Source of the DNA: Typha latifolia
Taxonomy: Eukaryota; Streptophyta; Magnoliopsida; Poales; Typhaceae
Direction: 5' to 3'
Assembly: GCA_019914945.1 (NCBI GenBank)
Contig: CM034108.1
Span: 10,976,280 to 11,040,279 of the forward strand
DNA length: 64,000 nucleotides
Shown piece after piece: positions 14,619-28,000 of this stretch (positions are counted from its first letter, which is position 1; each line of letters opens with the position of its first letter). Below the pieces are notes generated by a model. That model saw only the letters and a list, made by a program, of their open reading frames with translations, made no database searches and was not told where the DNA came from. A program made the position numbers and the translations under genes.

Positions 14619-17600
14619 TTATCGACCATATGGAGTTGTGATTGTCACATCATTTACACTACAAGTTCCTGTTTGGTCTAATGCTTCCTCTGCTTCAGAT
14701 GTGATCCTCAAATTGAAGAAAGCTGGCTGCTTAGGATGAGGCAGAGTAATACTCTCGTTACTTAGCATTGCAATGACATTGGACATAGTGGGTCGATCCA
14801 TAGCATTCTCTTGAACACACATTAATGCTACATTAATGCTTCTCTCTATCTCAACTTTGTCATACCCATCACTTAATGATGCATCCATAAGTTCGAACCA
14901 TTTGCCCTCTTTCCATAGCTCCCATGCCTAAGATAAGTTTTATTATACTTATTAGCTCAAAAGTAAATCACACACAGGTATATGTATACTTCTCAGTATC
15001 TTTTTTGAACAAAAAGCTAGCAAAAGAAGGAAGATAGTTAATCAACCTATTAGTTGTAAATAATAAGAAGATTGTTACAGTACTCACGTAACCAAGGAGG
15101 TTTAAATGGTTGCCATATTGATGAAAACCTGCATTCCTCTTTCCGCTAACTATCTCTAGTAGCAAGACGCCAAAGCTAAAGACATCAGACTTGATTGAGA
15201 AAAGGCCTTCGAAAGCATACTCAGGAGACATGTAACCACTGAAAGATGCATATCAAGTTTACAGGTGTTAACATAAATATACTAGCTTACAATAAATAAT
15301 ATGCTTGCAAGATTGAGCTTTACTTACTATGTACCAACAATTCTGTTTGTGTTTGCTTGGATCTCGTTCGATCCAAAAATTCTAGCCATGTCAAAATCTG
15401 ATATCTTAGGGTTCATATCGCGATCCAAGAGAATGTTGCTGGCTTTCAGATCCCTATGGATTATACGAAGTCTTGAGTGCTTGTGAAGATAAAGAAGCCC
15501 GTGAGCTATCCCTTCAATAATATGAAACCGCTTACTCCAGTCTAAGAGTGCTCCTCTTGTTTGGTCTAGCAAAAATTAAACATAGCTGAGGACAAGTCTA
15601 GAAGATAAATACAAAATATTTGAAGTTGAGAAGTATTGTCTAGAGAGAACAAACCAAAGAGGAAGAAGTCCAAACTTTTGTTTGGCATGTATTCATAGAT
15701 CAATATTTTTTCTTCTCCTTCAATGCAGCACCCAATAAGCGAAACGAGGTTTCTATGCTGAAGTTTTGCTATAAGTTGGATCTCATTCTTAAACTCTACT
15801 TGACCTTGGCCTGAACATGTAGAAAGTCTTTTAGCTGCAATCTCAAGCCCCTCTGGCAATTGACCCTGAAATATTTTGTGAAATATACATTCAGATAATG
15901 TCAACTATCTAGAAAATCATTAGTTAGATTTTCTTTTTCTTTGTTCCTATCAAATTTTTTGGGAAAATATATTGGCTTAGTTATACTTAGATCCATGAAC
16001 TTTGATCCATTGTTATATACATTCATTAAAAAAAGTATATAACACTAAGACCCCATGAACTTTTCAAATGTTTCAAAATGGCTATTTTGTTAGCCCACCA
16101 TTTGTTTTCCTACACATTTGTTCTGTCATTTGTGTCTATATTACCCCCTAACTTGCCATCCCAAGCTTATACTAGGATATGTATACTCTCATCTGTAATC
16201 TTCTTCAACCATTTCTCTATTCTCCTCTCCTTAAAATTTTTAATCTTTTTCCTCTCAAACCCACAGTATCTCTCAACTTCTCTCCCCCTTCCAGTCCTCA
16301 CATTTCTCTCTCCCAACTCTAACCCAATTCAAATGCTATTGTATTGTTGTTCACAATTTCTCTTCTTGGTCTTAATTTCTATTATTCGTCTTAATAGGAC
16401 CTAGGGGGATTCATTTCCTTATACTTGGCAAAGTTTTCTATCCCATAAGATTGGGCCGAGTATGTACTTGCTGTTCACTACCGCTGAAATTTGATCCAGA
16501 TATCTCTTGAAATTAAGGTTCCAAGTTTTTTTTTTCTTCACTTCCATTACATCTGTATGTATGTATGTATCATAGTTAGGCCTGGTTCTTTTCTGGCAGC
16601 GAACGACGACAAAGATGGCAATCGCCTTACCGTGAAATAGTAGAAGATGCAACGAGCAGTACCTAATCACAAATTTATTATTGATAACTTAATTCTTCAA
16701 AATTTCAACAACTATGCCAATCATTCTTATCTAGAAATTAACGAGATCGTGTAATGAAATAAAGATGAGAATATATAATAAGAGATGTGTATTACCTTGT
16801 AAACTGGTCCGAATCCACCTTCTCCAAGTTTGTTTTCAGGGGAGAAATGGTTTGTGGCATCTGCTATCTGGGAAAAATTGTACAGTGAAAAATCTGAGCT
16901 GCTGCTCTCTTCACTCTTCCAAAGCCTACTGGCTTCATTGGTTTCAATATTGAGAGGCTGCGTTTGATGTTGTTTCTCTTTCTCTTCTCCTGAATCATTG
17001 GTAAAGTGCATTTCAAGTGCATTTCAATGTTAGAAGTGCAACTAGCTACTCCAGTTAGAGAAGAGAATGGGGGAAGTTAATATCAATGATGTCCCCATAA
17101 ACTTACTTGCTCGTCTTTTTCTTCTGATCCATAGAAAGCAGAGAAGAGATAAAGAAAAGAGTAATGCAAGAGATGTAGTAGTGATGATAATCCAGAGCTT
17201 ATTCTTTCCACCTGTACGAGGAAACAGAGGCTGAAATCGTCATCATTTAATAGAAGAACAAGATGTATATCCACTTGCATATTCTTCAAGTATAAAGAAT
17301 CTTCAAGATGTTAAAGCTGTCGGCCTATTAGTCTATTACCCACCAGTTCTTGAGTTGCCTGTCGGAGCCGGCGAAGACATCTTTAGCATCGTCTCCCCGT
17401 AGTAGAAGGGATGCACTTCGTACCTCAAATTGCATCTTACTCCCAGGGCTCGCCCTCCTTGCCTGCCATCGAAGTTCATGAGTGTCTGGTTTATAAGATC
17501 CTGAAGGCACTCCTGACACTGCGCGGTCAATAAGTCCGGAGTGCATTGGGCGAGACCATACAGTGTCGGAAAATCGTCGGTGATGTTCATCTGGCCCGTA

Positions 17601-18187
17601 GCGAACTTGCTCGTCTGATTCGCCGCCCAATCTGAGATATTGGATAAAAGCGTATTGATCGCTGAGTTGTAGAAGCTGTGGTTGGCTGCACTCTTGGGGT
17701 CGTCCCACCCGGCAAACCTTTGGTTGGTGTCCCAACCGATGGTCTCCGGAGCGTTGTCGGTGGAGGAGCGGAAATCTCGGTCGGAGTACCGGAGGAGGCA
17801 GTCGTCGTACCAGATGACGGCTCTCTTGTAATACGGGCAGAGCTGAACGACGCCGTCGAAGGCGGCGGCGAGGCACGAGCTGCATAAGGTAGCGTTGACG
17901 TCTCCGCGGCAGAGAACGAGGCCGAATACTTGGTCGAGAGCAGCGCCAGCGGTGGCATCGGAGAAGCCGCCGGAGACAACAGCTACAGAGGAGAGAGAAG
18001 GGAAGAGGAGGCTGATCAGGTTGGATTGGTAGGAGCTGTTGGAGGTGTAATTACTGCTGTTTTTCTCGCCACATACTCGATAGAAGCGATCGTCAGCGGA
18101 AGTTGGAGAAGACCAGTGAGTGAGAAGAAGGGGGAAGACGGTGATAATCAGGGCGGCGGAGGAGGCGGCGGGGAGAAGGCTAAACAT
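14619..18187 (-). CDS. CRK2: cysteine-rich receptor-like kinase with DFD instead of DFG, 683 aa
   Basis: DUF26 receptor kinase. Exons on the minus strand: 18187-17344, 17211-17107, 16989-16796, 15865-15655, 15565-15328, 15238-15088 and 14927-14619, total 2052 bases in frame. I chose the ATG at 18187 because [14 protein letters not shown] begins a good signal peptide; an upstream in-frame ATG at 18259 would add 24 polar residues. Two DUF26 motifs are present ([13 protein letters not shown] and [13 protein letters not shown]), followed by a short membrane helix and IRRKRRA. The kinase keeps [19 protein letters not shown] (488-490) and SPE. The magnesium-loop motif, however, reads DFD (508-510) where all four paralogs have DFG. 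Every other core residue I checked is intact. The tail [12 protein letters not shown] is shared with CRK3. Activity may be reduced or altered. Confidence 0.9.
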
Positions 18188-18272
18188 GGTAATTTTGCGT
18201 AGGGGTGGTATGGTTGGCCGTGGGGACTGGAGAGGCTTACCATCCCAGAAATTTAACAAGGACTACTAGTTG

Positions 18273-18285
18273 TTGACTTCGTCAA
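18273..18285 (-). promoter_or_regulatory. Inverted pair of W-box cores upstream of CRK2
   Basis: TTGAC and GTCAA are separated by 3 bp (TTC), 86-98 bp upstream of the CRK2 ATG. The same arrangement and spacing recur upstream of CRK5 and of the truncated CRK at 30880. This suggests a conserved WRKY-binding site. Confidence 0.55.
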
Positions 18286-19010
18286 TATGAAAGAAGAATT
18301 TATTGGCTTTGGAGTAGACTTTGTGGGTGGGTGGGATGGAATTGCCAACTTGTTCTTTTGGTGGAACTGATATAAGCTGTGAAAAGAGGAATGATCTGGA
18401 TGGTGATTGGAAGAACCCGAGAGACTTTTCAGTCGTATCAAAATTTTCTGGAACCACTTGTTGAAGAAGAGTAGGGTGGGCAATCTGGTCACGTCCCCTT
18501 CATGTCGGACGATAGTAATGCAAATATAAATATAATATATTTAATAAACAAATCAGAATTTATAAATTTGATATTAAACAGATTTAATAAATGTGGCACA
18601 ATTTACTCAAATTTATGTAAAGTATTTGTATTATAAATGAGTTTATTTGAGTTATAAATGAGATTTTTGAATTATAAATAGAGATTTATCGTGTTATAAA
18701 TGGAATTATTTAGATTATAGACGGATTATCATATCATATTTAGATTGTTTGTGTCAAAAATGTGTTAGTAGGTTAGGTCATAAACAGGTTAAATAGGTTG
18801 TAATAATAAACACAAACACGATCGGTCTAACTATCAGATTAGATAAATTAATCTGTTTTACGATCCGAACCTGATTAAACCAAACCCAAAATCCACTTAA
18901 AAATTAAGTTACCCTGTCAAGTTAACTTTTACCACCCGTTCATAAGAATAGAGAAGGTCAAGACTTTTGTAGATATGCTCCAGAGACTAGCATATAATAT
19001 TAAAGCTATA

Positions 19011-19056
<46 letters not shown>

Positions 19057-19255
19057 TAGCTTGTTCGCTAATTACAGCGGGATTAGATCTCTTTAATATA
19101 TATATATGTTGGATAACTAGGCTAATACTTTTAAGAAAAAGATCACAATGAGCTTATATCATACACATATGTCATGTTAGTAGAAAATTCATCGAGTATC
19201 AACCCTAATTTTAATGGGAGAGTCAGCATATGACTTTTATCCATTGAGCTATAAT
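18286..19255. other. CRK2 upstream region and repeats
   Basis: 18490-18930 is AT-rich repeat sequence of the type also seen near 22560-22830. A long (AT)n microsatellite lies at 19012-19053. No gene. Confidence 0.6.
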
Positions 19256-19533
19256 TGTAACAACCTATTCTTTTAAAAAAAAATGTGCATGGCACAAGCT
19301 AAGGGTGCCATGCACCCCTAGCTGCCGGCTCGGCCAACTAGCTCCAGTGGGCCCGTCGGTGTCGCAACCGCAGCGCCGACGTCCTCACGGCCTTCTCTCT
19401 CTCTCTCTGTCACTCTCTCACTCTACTCTCTCTCACACTCTCTTTCTCTCCTCATTGCTGGCACCGACCTGCCGCCACCTCCCTTGGAACTGTCGATGCC
19501 GGTGAGTTCTCTCTCGTTCTCTTTTCTTCTTAT

Positions 19534-19583
<50 letters not shown>

Positions 19584-19710
19584 CACCCTCTCACTCTACT
19601 CTCTCTCACACTCTCTTTCTCTCCTCATTGTCGGCACCGACCCACTGCCACCTCCCCTAGAACCATCGACGATGGTGAGCTCTCTCTCCTTCTCTCTCTT
19701 CTTCTCTCTT

Positions 19711-19770
<60 letters not shown>

Positions 19771-22402
19771 CCTCCTTAGCTCAGGTTTGCCGAAGCCGAG
19801 CCGCCGACGAGAGGCCGGTCGCTGGCTGGCCAGCAGTCGGCACTCTCCCCGTCGGCCCAGGTCCGCGCCCTCCTTCTCCTTCTCCTCTTCTTCTTCTTTC
19901 TTCTTTCTTCTTTCTTCTTTCTTCTTCTTCTCTTTCTGCATAGTGCTAGGCTCGGCCTAGCACTGTAGCAGGCAATGTTGGGCTGAGCCCAGCATTGGTG
20001 GCACCACCAGTGTTTTATTTATTTATTTATTTTGTTTTATTTATGTTATTTATTTAGGTATTTCTTGCTTATAATGCAAATAGAATATTTAGGCATTAAT
20101 TATTTTAATAGTAATATATATTCTTCTATATTATTATTATTAATTATAATTTGTATAATTACTGATTAATTAGGTATAAATATAGGTAATACTTATATTT
20201 ATTATTTATTTATATCTCTATTAGATTAATAGATAGATTTGTAAATCATAATTATCAGATTTATATACTAATATTCTTATGAGATACATTTTAAGTAATT
20301 TTAATAATTTATTATATATTATTATTCTTTTGTAACAAATAAAATCCTAGGCTTATTTATTTATAAAGTAATGACTACATAGTCCCTAATGAATTAAGAT
20401 GAGTGAGAACCATAATTTAATTATAATTAGGTTTTATCTATATTTTTATTTTTATTTATAATTAAAAATCTAGCTAGTTATTAAGGTAAGTAGAAATTCT
20501 AAAATCTAATAAATCATCATATTTTATATGAATGGATTTTAATTAAATGAACGGCTAACTTCTTGCTACTTAAATATTTTTATATCCTAAACCTTAATCG
20601 AGACCCCATGGATCTTACTAGCGATGAGTTGTCACTCGATTGATTGGCGGATGTGAGGGATATGTGATTTGCGTCTTCTAATCAGAGGTGAGTAGTCTTA
20701 TCCCCTAGACGCATTTCTCAAATTATGTTATATTATATATTATGGACATGCATGTTTTGGCCTCTAGTTGACTTTATCTAGAGATGGTTATAGTCGAGCA
20801 TATTTTTATCATACATATAATTAGACTAATCTTGGATATGAGTATGATGATGATAAATAGAGATGATGAGAGATAATTATACTATTATAATTTTTTGTCT
20901 AGTTGATCTGTAGCATGAGTATGCATGTAATAAATTAGTATGGGTATGCATATGTTGACTATATGGTTGGAAACTACATTGCATTATTTTCTCTTGATTC
21001 TTGTACCACCTAAATTCTTGTTATGCATTGACTTGTTATTGTACTAGATATATACATATAATTTGTCATTTAGAAGGAAAACATGAAATATAATTGATAG
21101 AATAGTTGATAGAAAGCGTGAGGATACCCGAGTAGGCGCAAGGGTTAGGACGCGCTTGGTGGATGATTGATCGCTCGACATAGTCGTGATCTTATTAGTC
21201 TTACGTCCGAGGTCGTTAGTCTATGTGCACAGCAAACATTCAAATGCATGTCGTTCGCTAGGGCATATGTGACGAGTTATCCTCACAAGGTTTCTATCAG
21301 CAAGAAAGGTGCCTGATCTAGATAGATGTTGATATGCTAGCAGGTGGCAGTGTATGGTTATATTTGAGATACTCCTTGCGGGTGGTAGAGTATGCTCTGA
21401 GCCTTCGGACATGATGTTGAGACCAGGTATCGGGTGTTGACTATGCATAATAGTCTAGTATGATGATAACCTATAGAGCAGATATTGATGACTAAAACGT
21501 TGAGAAATGCATATGATTTCATTATCATCTGATTACCTAATTATCGAGTGGTTAATATACATCATATATGGTTATATTTTGTACAATAGCATTGTTATGG
21601 TTGGCATGCATCATGTGTCATATTTGAGAGAGTTATGATGATAGTATGATATGGTGATATGTTTATTCATTATCGAGAATTATATAATTTTATTAGTTAT
21701 GATATGTTATCTATTTTTTATTTATATATTATTGAGGATATATTCATATACTCATTCATGACATGATGCTCTTTCTTATTCATATTATCCAATACATAAT
21801 TTACTCTCTATTTAGCATCACTGATTCGGGGTAAGGTCTATTTACTGAGCCTTTTGCTCATGACTCTCTTTTTTTTTTTCTAACCCTCTTCAGATATGTG
21901 GTACGTGATAGTAACTTGAGATATCCTGAGAAGATATTTTAGATTGATGAGGTGAGCTATAGGTGCGTGACAGTATAGATGATAATTTGTATAAAAATTG
22001 AGTTGTATCATTGTTTGTTATATTTATACTTTATTGTATCAGATAATAATTTGTATAATACACATCAGATTATAGTGTACTCGTGTATCAATTGTTTAGT
22101 TATATCTTGATGGTTTGTCGTGGTCTATGTGGGTCCTGCCAGATTATGTAGTGGTCTAGTGTATATTATTGTGGACTTGGATATTTCTTGTTAACATATT
22201 TATTTGGTTGATTATATAATTTATTTGGTGTTGGATTATGTGAGCATAGATATGTTAACATGTATTATTTTAGGATGTCATGATTATATGTGCACAGGAG
22301 TGTATCTGTGCGTGACGGGCCCCGCCCGTCCTGTCACGTGAGCCACACGTGTCGTGTGGGCACGTGGGCGTGCATGTGCCCATGCCATGCGGGTGCGTTA
22401 CA
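19256..22402 (+). mobile_element. Probable 3.1-kb Gypsy-type solo LTR
   Basis: The block opens TGTAAC (19256) and closes GTTACA (22402). These inverted ends are typical of long Tekay/Del-like chromovirus LTRs, which characteristically begin TGTAAC. No gag or pol sequence is present and no open frame is convincing. Flanking pentamers are ATAAT and TCAAT, an imperfect target duplication. Within it, 19380-19770 carries two diverged copies of a roughly 180-bp unit with long (CT)n tracts, and 19980-21830 is AT-rich. Confidence 0.55.
19380..19770. repeat. Duplicated CT-rich unit with long (CT)n microsatellites
   Basis: Two copies of a unit that includes ctctcactctactctctc followed by a ggcaccgacc-type GC-rich stretch and ggtgag lie at about 19380-19540 and 19560-19715. 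Pure (TC)n runs follow at 19537-19580 and 19714-19765. Open frames here come from the dinucleotide repeat. Confidence 0.75.
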
Positions 22403-24138
22403 TCAATAGTCCATCTCAAGAAAAGAAATAAGATGATAGGAAAGATTTTCTTAAGAACTAATATAAGCATTTAATGTAAGGTGACTATTTTTAATCTAAC
22501 CGGTAACACAATATGAACTAAAAACTTTGAGTTTGAATTTGGTATAATGAGGTTCAATAATAAAAGGGTAGACCTGCCAAATCTGATTATTAAATAATTT
22601 TATTTGGGTTTATTATCTCAATCTATTTAACTAGTTAACTCAAAACTCATTTATGATTTACCAACCTATTTAAGGTCTAGATAACATATTCATGATATGA
22701 CTAACTTGTTTATAACTTAAAAAAAACTTATTTACATATGAATAAATTATAATCCGAATAACTCATATAGATTTTTGTAAGCGATTTAACGAACGAAATA
22801 TCAAACAAACATGACCCACCTGAATGCTCTTAGTCTATTATAAGACTACTTAATTAATACAACTTTATATAAAATTATATTTGTTATGTAATAAATATGT
22901 AATCTCACCTTGAAAAAAGCTGTAACGATCATCTTCCTAACCCTTCGATCGTTGCGAGTCCAAATCCGTATACACAATTGGATTTCGACTCTCTAGTGGA
23001 AAATTAAGGTTACCACAAATTTCCAAAGTTAAGAGGTAACTCAAGATCAAACGACTAAATGGTCAAGTGCTTTTGAGTTTGAGATAGATTCAGAATGGAT
23101 GACAAATCTATCGGAGTAGATTGTGGAAAGGGAAGGCCGAAGAGGCGTGGTGGTGATCGGCTTAGGGTTATGGTAAGGTGGTAGAGATAGCAATGGAGGA
23201 AATCAATTTAATCAATAAAAAAAGGATAGAGAAAAAGTAGAGGCCTTTCCTTAGGGCCAAGGTAGTGCGGCCAAGCAAAAGGAAATGGGTAGTGGCAACA
23301 ACGGCTCTAGGTGGTGCTAAGGCTACCGCGGTCAAGTCCGGTCGAACAAAGGAGGAAGATGACCTTAGAAATTTGATTAATTTCAAAATGACTAATCAGG
23401 TCTGCACTACAAATATTTATAGGCGGCTTCTTGGCTTAACAAGATTTGATAATAGGATGAAACATGCTCAAATCTTATTGCTAAACATAAACAAAAGACA
23501 CTTAATTAAAACATTTAGACTTGAGCTCCTCACCATCGGGTGTTTGAATGCCCACAAGGTCGTTCGAATGTTTTAATGCTCTTTTTGCTCGAGAATATGC
23601 GTTCGAATGCCTTAATGCCGTAAAGCTTATTTTGCTCTCAGAATTGGCGTCTCAACGCCCAATGCTGAGATTAGTTCTTTCGACTACCCAAACATTATTT
23701 CCTTCACAAGCAACTAGTGTCTAACCATTACAAAGAATAAAAGTAAAATAAATTTTATATATACTCTTTGGGCTCACTCCTAATATATAGTTTAAGCTTT
23801 TCAGTTGACTTGATTGTCAAAGTTGAAATAAAACGCTCTAAAGAATGCGAAGCATCTTCTTAGGTATATGACCAGAATCAAGCATAGAACACATTGGTCA
23901 TACGAAATTAAAAGGAAATATGGGATAATTTATATGTCATTAAAAATAATGCTTGCGAGTCTAGAACTCGATTTAAATGTATTACTGAAGAGACTGCACA
24001 TAAATAAGGGATTAGTCCATCGTTGTTGTGGTCATTGACACAAACTCATATTTTAACCAAAAAATAACCATAACGCTTGACTTTGTTATAGTTTGTCAAT
24101 CTTGTCATATGAAATAACAACTGATTGAATTAATATTA
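22403..24138. other. Repeat-rich spacer, no gene
   Basis: 22560-22830 resembles the AT-rich repeat near 18550. 22920-23780 looks like a decayed LTR. It carries gttcgaatg motifs at 23540-23610, related to the palindromic array at 9529-9848. 23930-24138 is homologous to the 3' flank of CRK2. Confidence 0.45.
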
Positions 24139-24737
24139 TCGACCATATGGAGTTGTGATTGTCACATTATTTACACTACCGATTCCTTCTAGTGTCTAAT
24201 GTTTCCTCTGCTTCAATTGTGATCCTCAGGTTGAAGAAAGCTGGCTGCTTAGGATCTGGTAGATTGGTATTCTCGCTACTGAGCATTGCAATGACATTGG
24301 ACATGCTGGGTCAATCCATAGCGTTCTCCTGGACACACATTAATGCTACATTAATCCTTTTCTCTATCTCAGCTCTGTCATACCCATCACCTAGTGATAC
24401 ATCTATAAGCTCAAACCATTTGCCCTCTTTCCATAGCTCCCATGCCTGAGATAAGTTTTATTGCACTTATTAGCTCAAAAAGTAAATCACAAACAACACA
24501 AGCACGTATATGTATACTCTCTATACTTTTTGTCAAGAAGCCAAAAAGAATAGTAAATGAACCAGTTGGTTGTAAATAATAAGAAGATTATCAGGATACT
24601 CACGTAACTTATATGGCAACTATATAAATCTCCTTGGATGTCATTGGAGCTATACTTATTACTATGTACCAACAATTCTATTTGTGTTTGCTTGGATCTC
24701 ATTGAAGCTAAAAAATTCTAGCCATGCCAAAATCTGT
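24139..24737 (-). pseudogene. CRK kinase-domain fragment, disrupted
   Basis: Minus-strand homologue of the CRK2 3' end. The last exon lies at 24139-24447. A scrap of the preceding intron and exon follows (about 24595-24650), then the end of exon 5 at about 24655-24735. The last exon has a TGA where CRK2 has CGA in the DRPTMS-equivalent motif, and a later frameshift before the TTPYGR tail. The activation-loop exon is mostly deleted. It is a dead remnant next to the AGCTCGAGC-rich repeat at 24740. Confidence 0.85.
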
Positions 24738-25031
24738 TGAACAAGCTCAACTGAGAGTGAAGTTCAAGCCAAGCTCGTTAACAGAGCCGAGCTGAGCTCG
24801 AGCCATCCCTCAGCCAACTCGACTCAAGACGTGTCCCTAAATCAGGTTGAGCTGATCTGAGCATAGTGCTATTTGTAAATTGTGTATCTACATGGTTCAA
24901 TTTGTAAATATCTACCGTTGTCCGTCAACCATCATTTCTCCGTCGGCGACGTTTTCACCCTTCCGCTAGTCTTCATAGAACCAACAAGTCTACACCTCTC
25001 TTCTCCCTCCTCCCACCTCAAACAAAACACC
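24738..25031 (+). promoter_or_regulatory. 5' flank of CRK3
   Basis: 24740-24830 is an AGCTCGAGC-rich repeat. 24840-25031 is alignable with the CRK5 flank (37990-38209), sharing gatctgagcatagtgct and ttgtaaattgtgta. The W-box pair is degraded: at 24917-24929 the left core has lost two bases and only the right GTCAA remains. Confidence 0.55.
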
Positions 25032-28000
25032 ATGCACACCGCCACCGTGTCCATCTCCTTCCTCTTCTCCTTCCTCTTCTCCTTCCTCTTCTTCTTCTTC
25101 TTCTTCTTCATCCTCCACCCTTCTCCCTCCTCCGCCGATCCCTTCTACCACTTCTGCGATGACAATGGCAACTACACAGCCAACAGCGCCTACGCCACCA
25201 AACTCAACCAGATCCTCTCCTCACTCCCTACCAACGCCTCTCGCTCCTCCGGCTTCGCCAAGTCCACCGTCGGCTCCATCCCAAACATAGTCTCCGCCCT
25301 AGCCCTCTGCCGCGGCGACTCCAACTCCTCCTCCTGTCGCTCCTGCCTCGACCTCGCCTTCCAAGAGGCCGCCCAGCTCTGCCCCTACTTCACGTCCGTC
25401 ACCATCTACTACGACCTCTGCCTCCTCAGCTACTCCAACCAACTCTTCCTCTCCTCCACCGATAACTCTCACCAAGTCTTCGCTTGGAACGTGAACAACA
25501 TCACCGACAAAAGGTTTGCAGGGTGGGACCCCAAGAGCGCAGCCAACTACACCTTCTTCAACTCATTGATCAATAAACTGTTGACCAGTATCGCAGATTG
25601 GGCGGCGAATGACTCGACGAGCAGGTTCGCGACGGGGGAGATGAACATCACCAACGCTTTTCCGACGCTGTATGGTCTAGTCCAATGCACACCGGACATG
25701 TCGAATATGCAGTGTCACGAGTGCCTCCAGGATCTTACAAACGAAATGCTCAGGAATTTGAGCTATTTCGATGGTAGGCAAGGAGCGCGGATCCTAGGAG
25801 TAAGGTGCAACGTGAGATACGAAGCGTATACTTTCTACGACGGCGATTCGATGGTAAAGATTTCATCGCTGGCTCCGATTATTCCAATAGGCAACTCACC
25901 AGCTCCTCCGCCTTCGACGGTGCCTCGTTCTCCACCGGGCAGCTCACCGCCATCACCGGTAGCGCCTCCTTCAGGTATGTGCTCAATTTTACCCTGAAAA
26001 GTTACGCACATACATAAAAGTGTTTCTAAATTTGATAACAAATTAGAAGCAAAATCATTCTTAATTTATTAAATTAATGAAGTTAGGCTTATCTACAAGG
26101 GATGCTAATGTAATCCAATTAAACATTTTAAATATAAAAATATATATATATAGTGTGAATGGACACCATTATTTTCGAATGAGGGCTAACAAAACTTAGA
26201 GTTATTTTTGTATGGTCATCTTCTTATTTTTCATTAAAAAAAAAAGAGTTGTTGTAATGGTCAAGAAAACTTCTCCAAACAGAGGTGTCGTGGAAAACTA
26301 GGTAAATCTCGATCATCTTTGAAGATTCATCGCTTCAAATATTGTTCAGTTGGTCTAAATTTAGTCTCTCTTCTCTTGTGCAGGTGGCAAGAGCAAACTC
26401 TGGATTATTATCACTACTACTTCTCTCGCATTACTCTTTTCCTTCTCTCTTCTTTGTTTTCTATGGATTAAAAGGAAACGACGGGCAAGTAAGCTTTTCT
26501 TCTCTCTCTAAGTGGAATTGCTAGTAGTATTTCTAACGTTGAAACGAATTATATCAATGATCCAGGAGAAGAGAAAAAGAGAGAACTTCAAAGAGAGTTT
26601 AATATTACAACCAACGAAGCAAGTAGGCTTTGGAAAAATGAAGACAGCAATTCAAAGTTTTCTTTGTACAGTTTTTCTCAGATAGCAGATGCCACAAACC
26701 ATTTCTCCCCTGAAAACAAGCTTGGAGAAGGCGGGTTTGGTCCAGTTTACAAGGTAATCTATATTTCCCTTAACATCATTTTATTAGAGTTACTTTTTCT
26801 CATCAAGCTAATCTTCCAACAAGGAATCATTTATGAGATTTATTAATTTCCTTCTTGCACAGTAGGTTGATGGTTGGAATTATGTAAAACTAGACTTTTA
26901 TTAGTTATATGATAGCTATAGATGTTATCATAGTGAAGAAAAACAAACTTAGCTCAAGATTTAAGAGCATAGAGGGGAATCTTCCTGGAAGAAGCCTGAA
27001 ATGTATTGAAAAGAAGGGTGAGGAGCATATAATTGGCCCAGCTGGGATGGAAGACTTTTCTAAACATACACGACAGGTGACTCATAATTACTATAAAACT
27101 AAGACTCCTTTCTTTCACATATTGGATATGGAACTGCTAACTGATTAGTAACAAAGGTATTAATTAGGGTCATATATGTATGTGCATATATATATTTTTC
27201 TGAACAGGATGGGTAGGAATAAAGACTTCCAACTGATAATTTCTAGAAATTGGCATAATCTGACTTTTAATTTAACAAAATATTCCAGGGCCAATTGCCA
27301 GATAGGCTTGAGATTGCTGCTAAAAGACTTTCTGCACGTTCAGGCCAAGGTCAGGTAGAGTTTAAGAATGAGATCCAACTGATAGCCAAACTTCAACATA
27401 GAAACCTCGTTTCACTCATTGGGTGCTGCATTGAAGGAGAAGAAAAGATACTAATCTATGAATACATGCCAAACAAAAGTTTGGACTTCTTCCTCTTTGG
27501 TTTGTCCTCTATATTTGACTTCTCTATTTCAATTTTTTTTTGTATTTTTACTTTCAAACTTGTCTTCATCTATGTTTAATTTTCCTAGACCAAACAAAAG
27601 GAGCACTGTTAGACTGGAGTAAGCGGTTTCATATTATTGAAGGGATAGCTCAAGGACTTCTTTATCTTCACAAGCATTCAAGACTTCGTATCATCCACAG
27701 GGATTTAAAAGCAAGCAACATTCTCTTGGATCGTGATATGAACCCTAAGATATCGGATTTTGGCATGGCTAGAATTTTTGGTTCAAATGAGAACCAAGCA
27801 AACACAAACAGAATTGTCGGTACATAGTAAGTATAGCTCAAAACTTGCTAGCGGATTATTTATTATAACTTAGATATTTGTGTTAACGCCTACAAATTTT
27901 GATATATGTGTTTTAGTGGTTACATGTCACCTGAATACGCCTTTGAAGGTCTCTTCTCGATTAAATCTGATGTCTTTAGCTTTGGTGTATTACTTCTGGA

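Noticed and set aside
17328..17979. Long alternative frames on both strands around 17328-17979
   Set aside because: They are shadows of CRK2 exon 1, which has a signal peptide and both DUF26 motifs in the chosen frame.
19657..19941. 94-codon Lys/Glu/Arg-rich frame
   Set aside because: It is produced by CT/GA dinucleotide repeats inside the probable LTR.
24882..25031. Upstream in-frame start for CRK3 adding 50 residues
   Set aside because: It would place a polar leader before the signal peptide, and the region aligns with the non-coding 5' flanks of CRK4 and CRK5.
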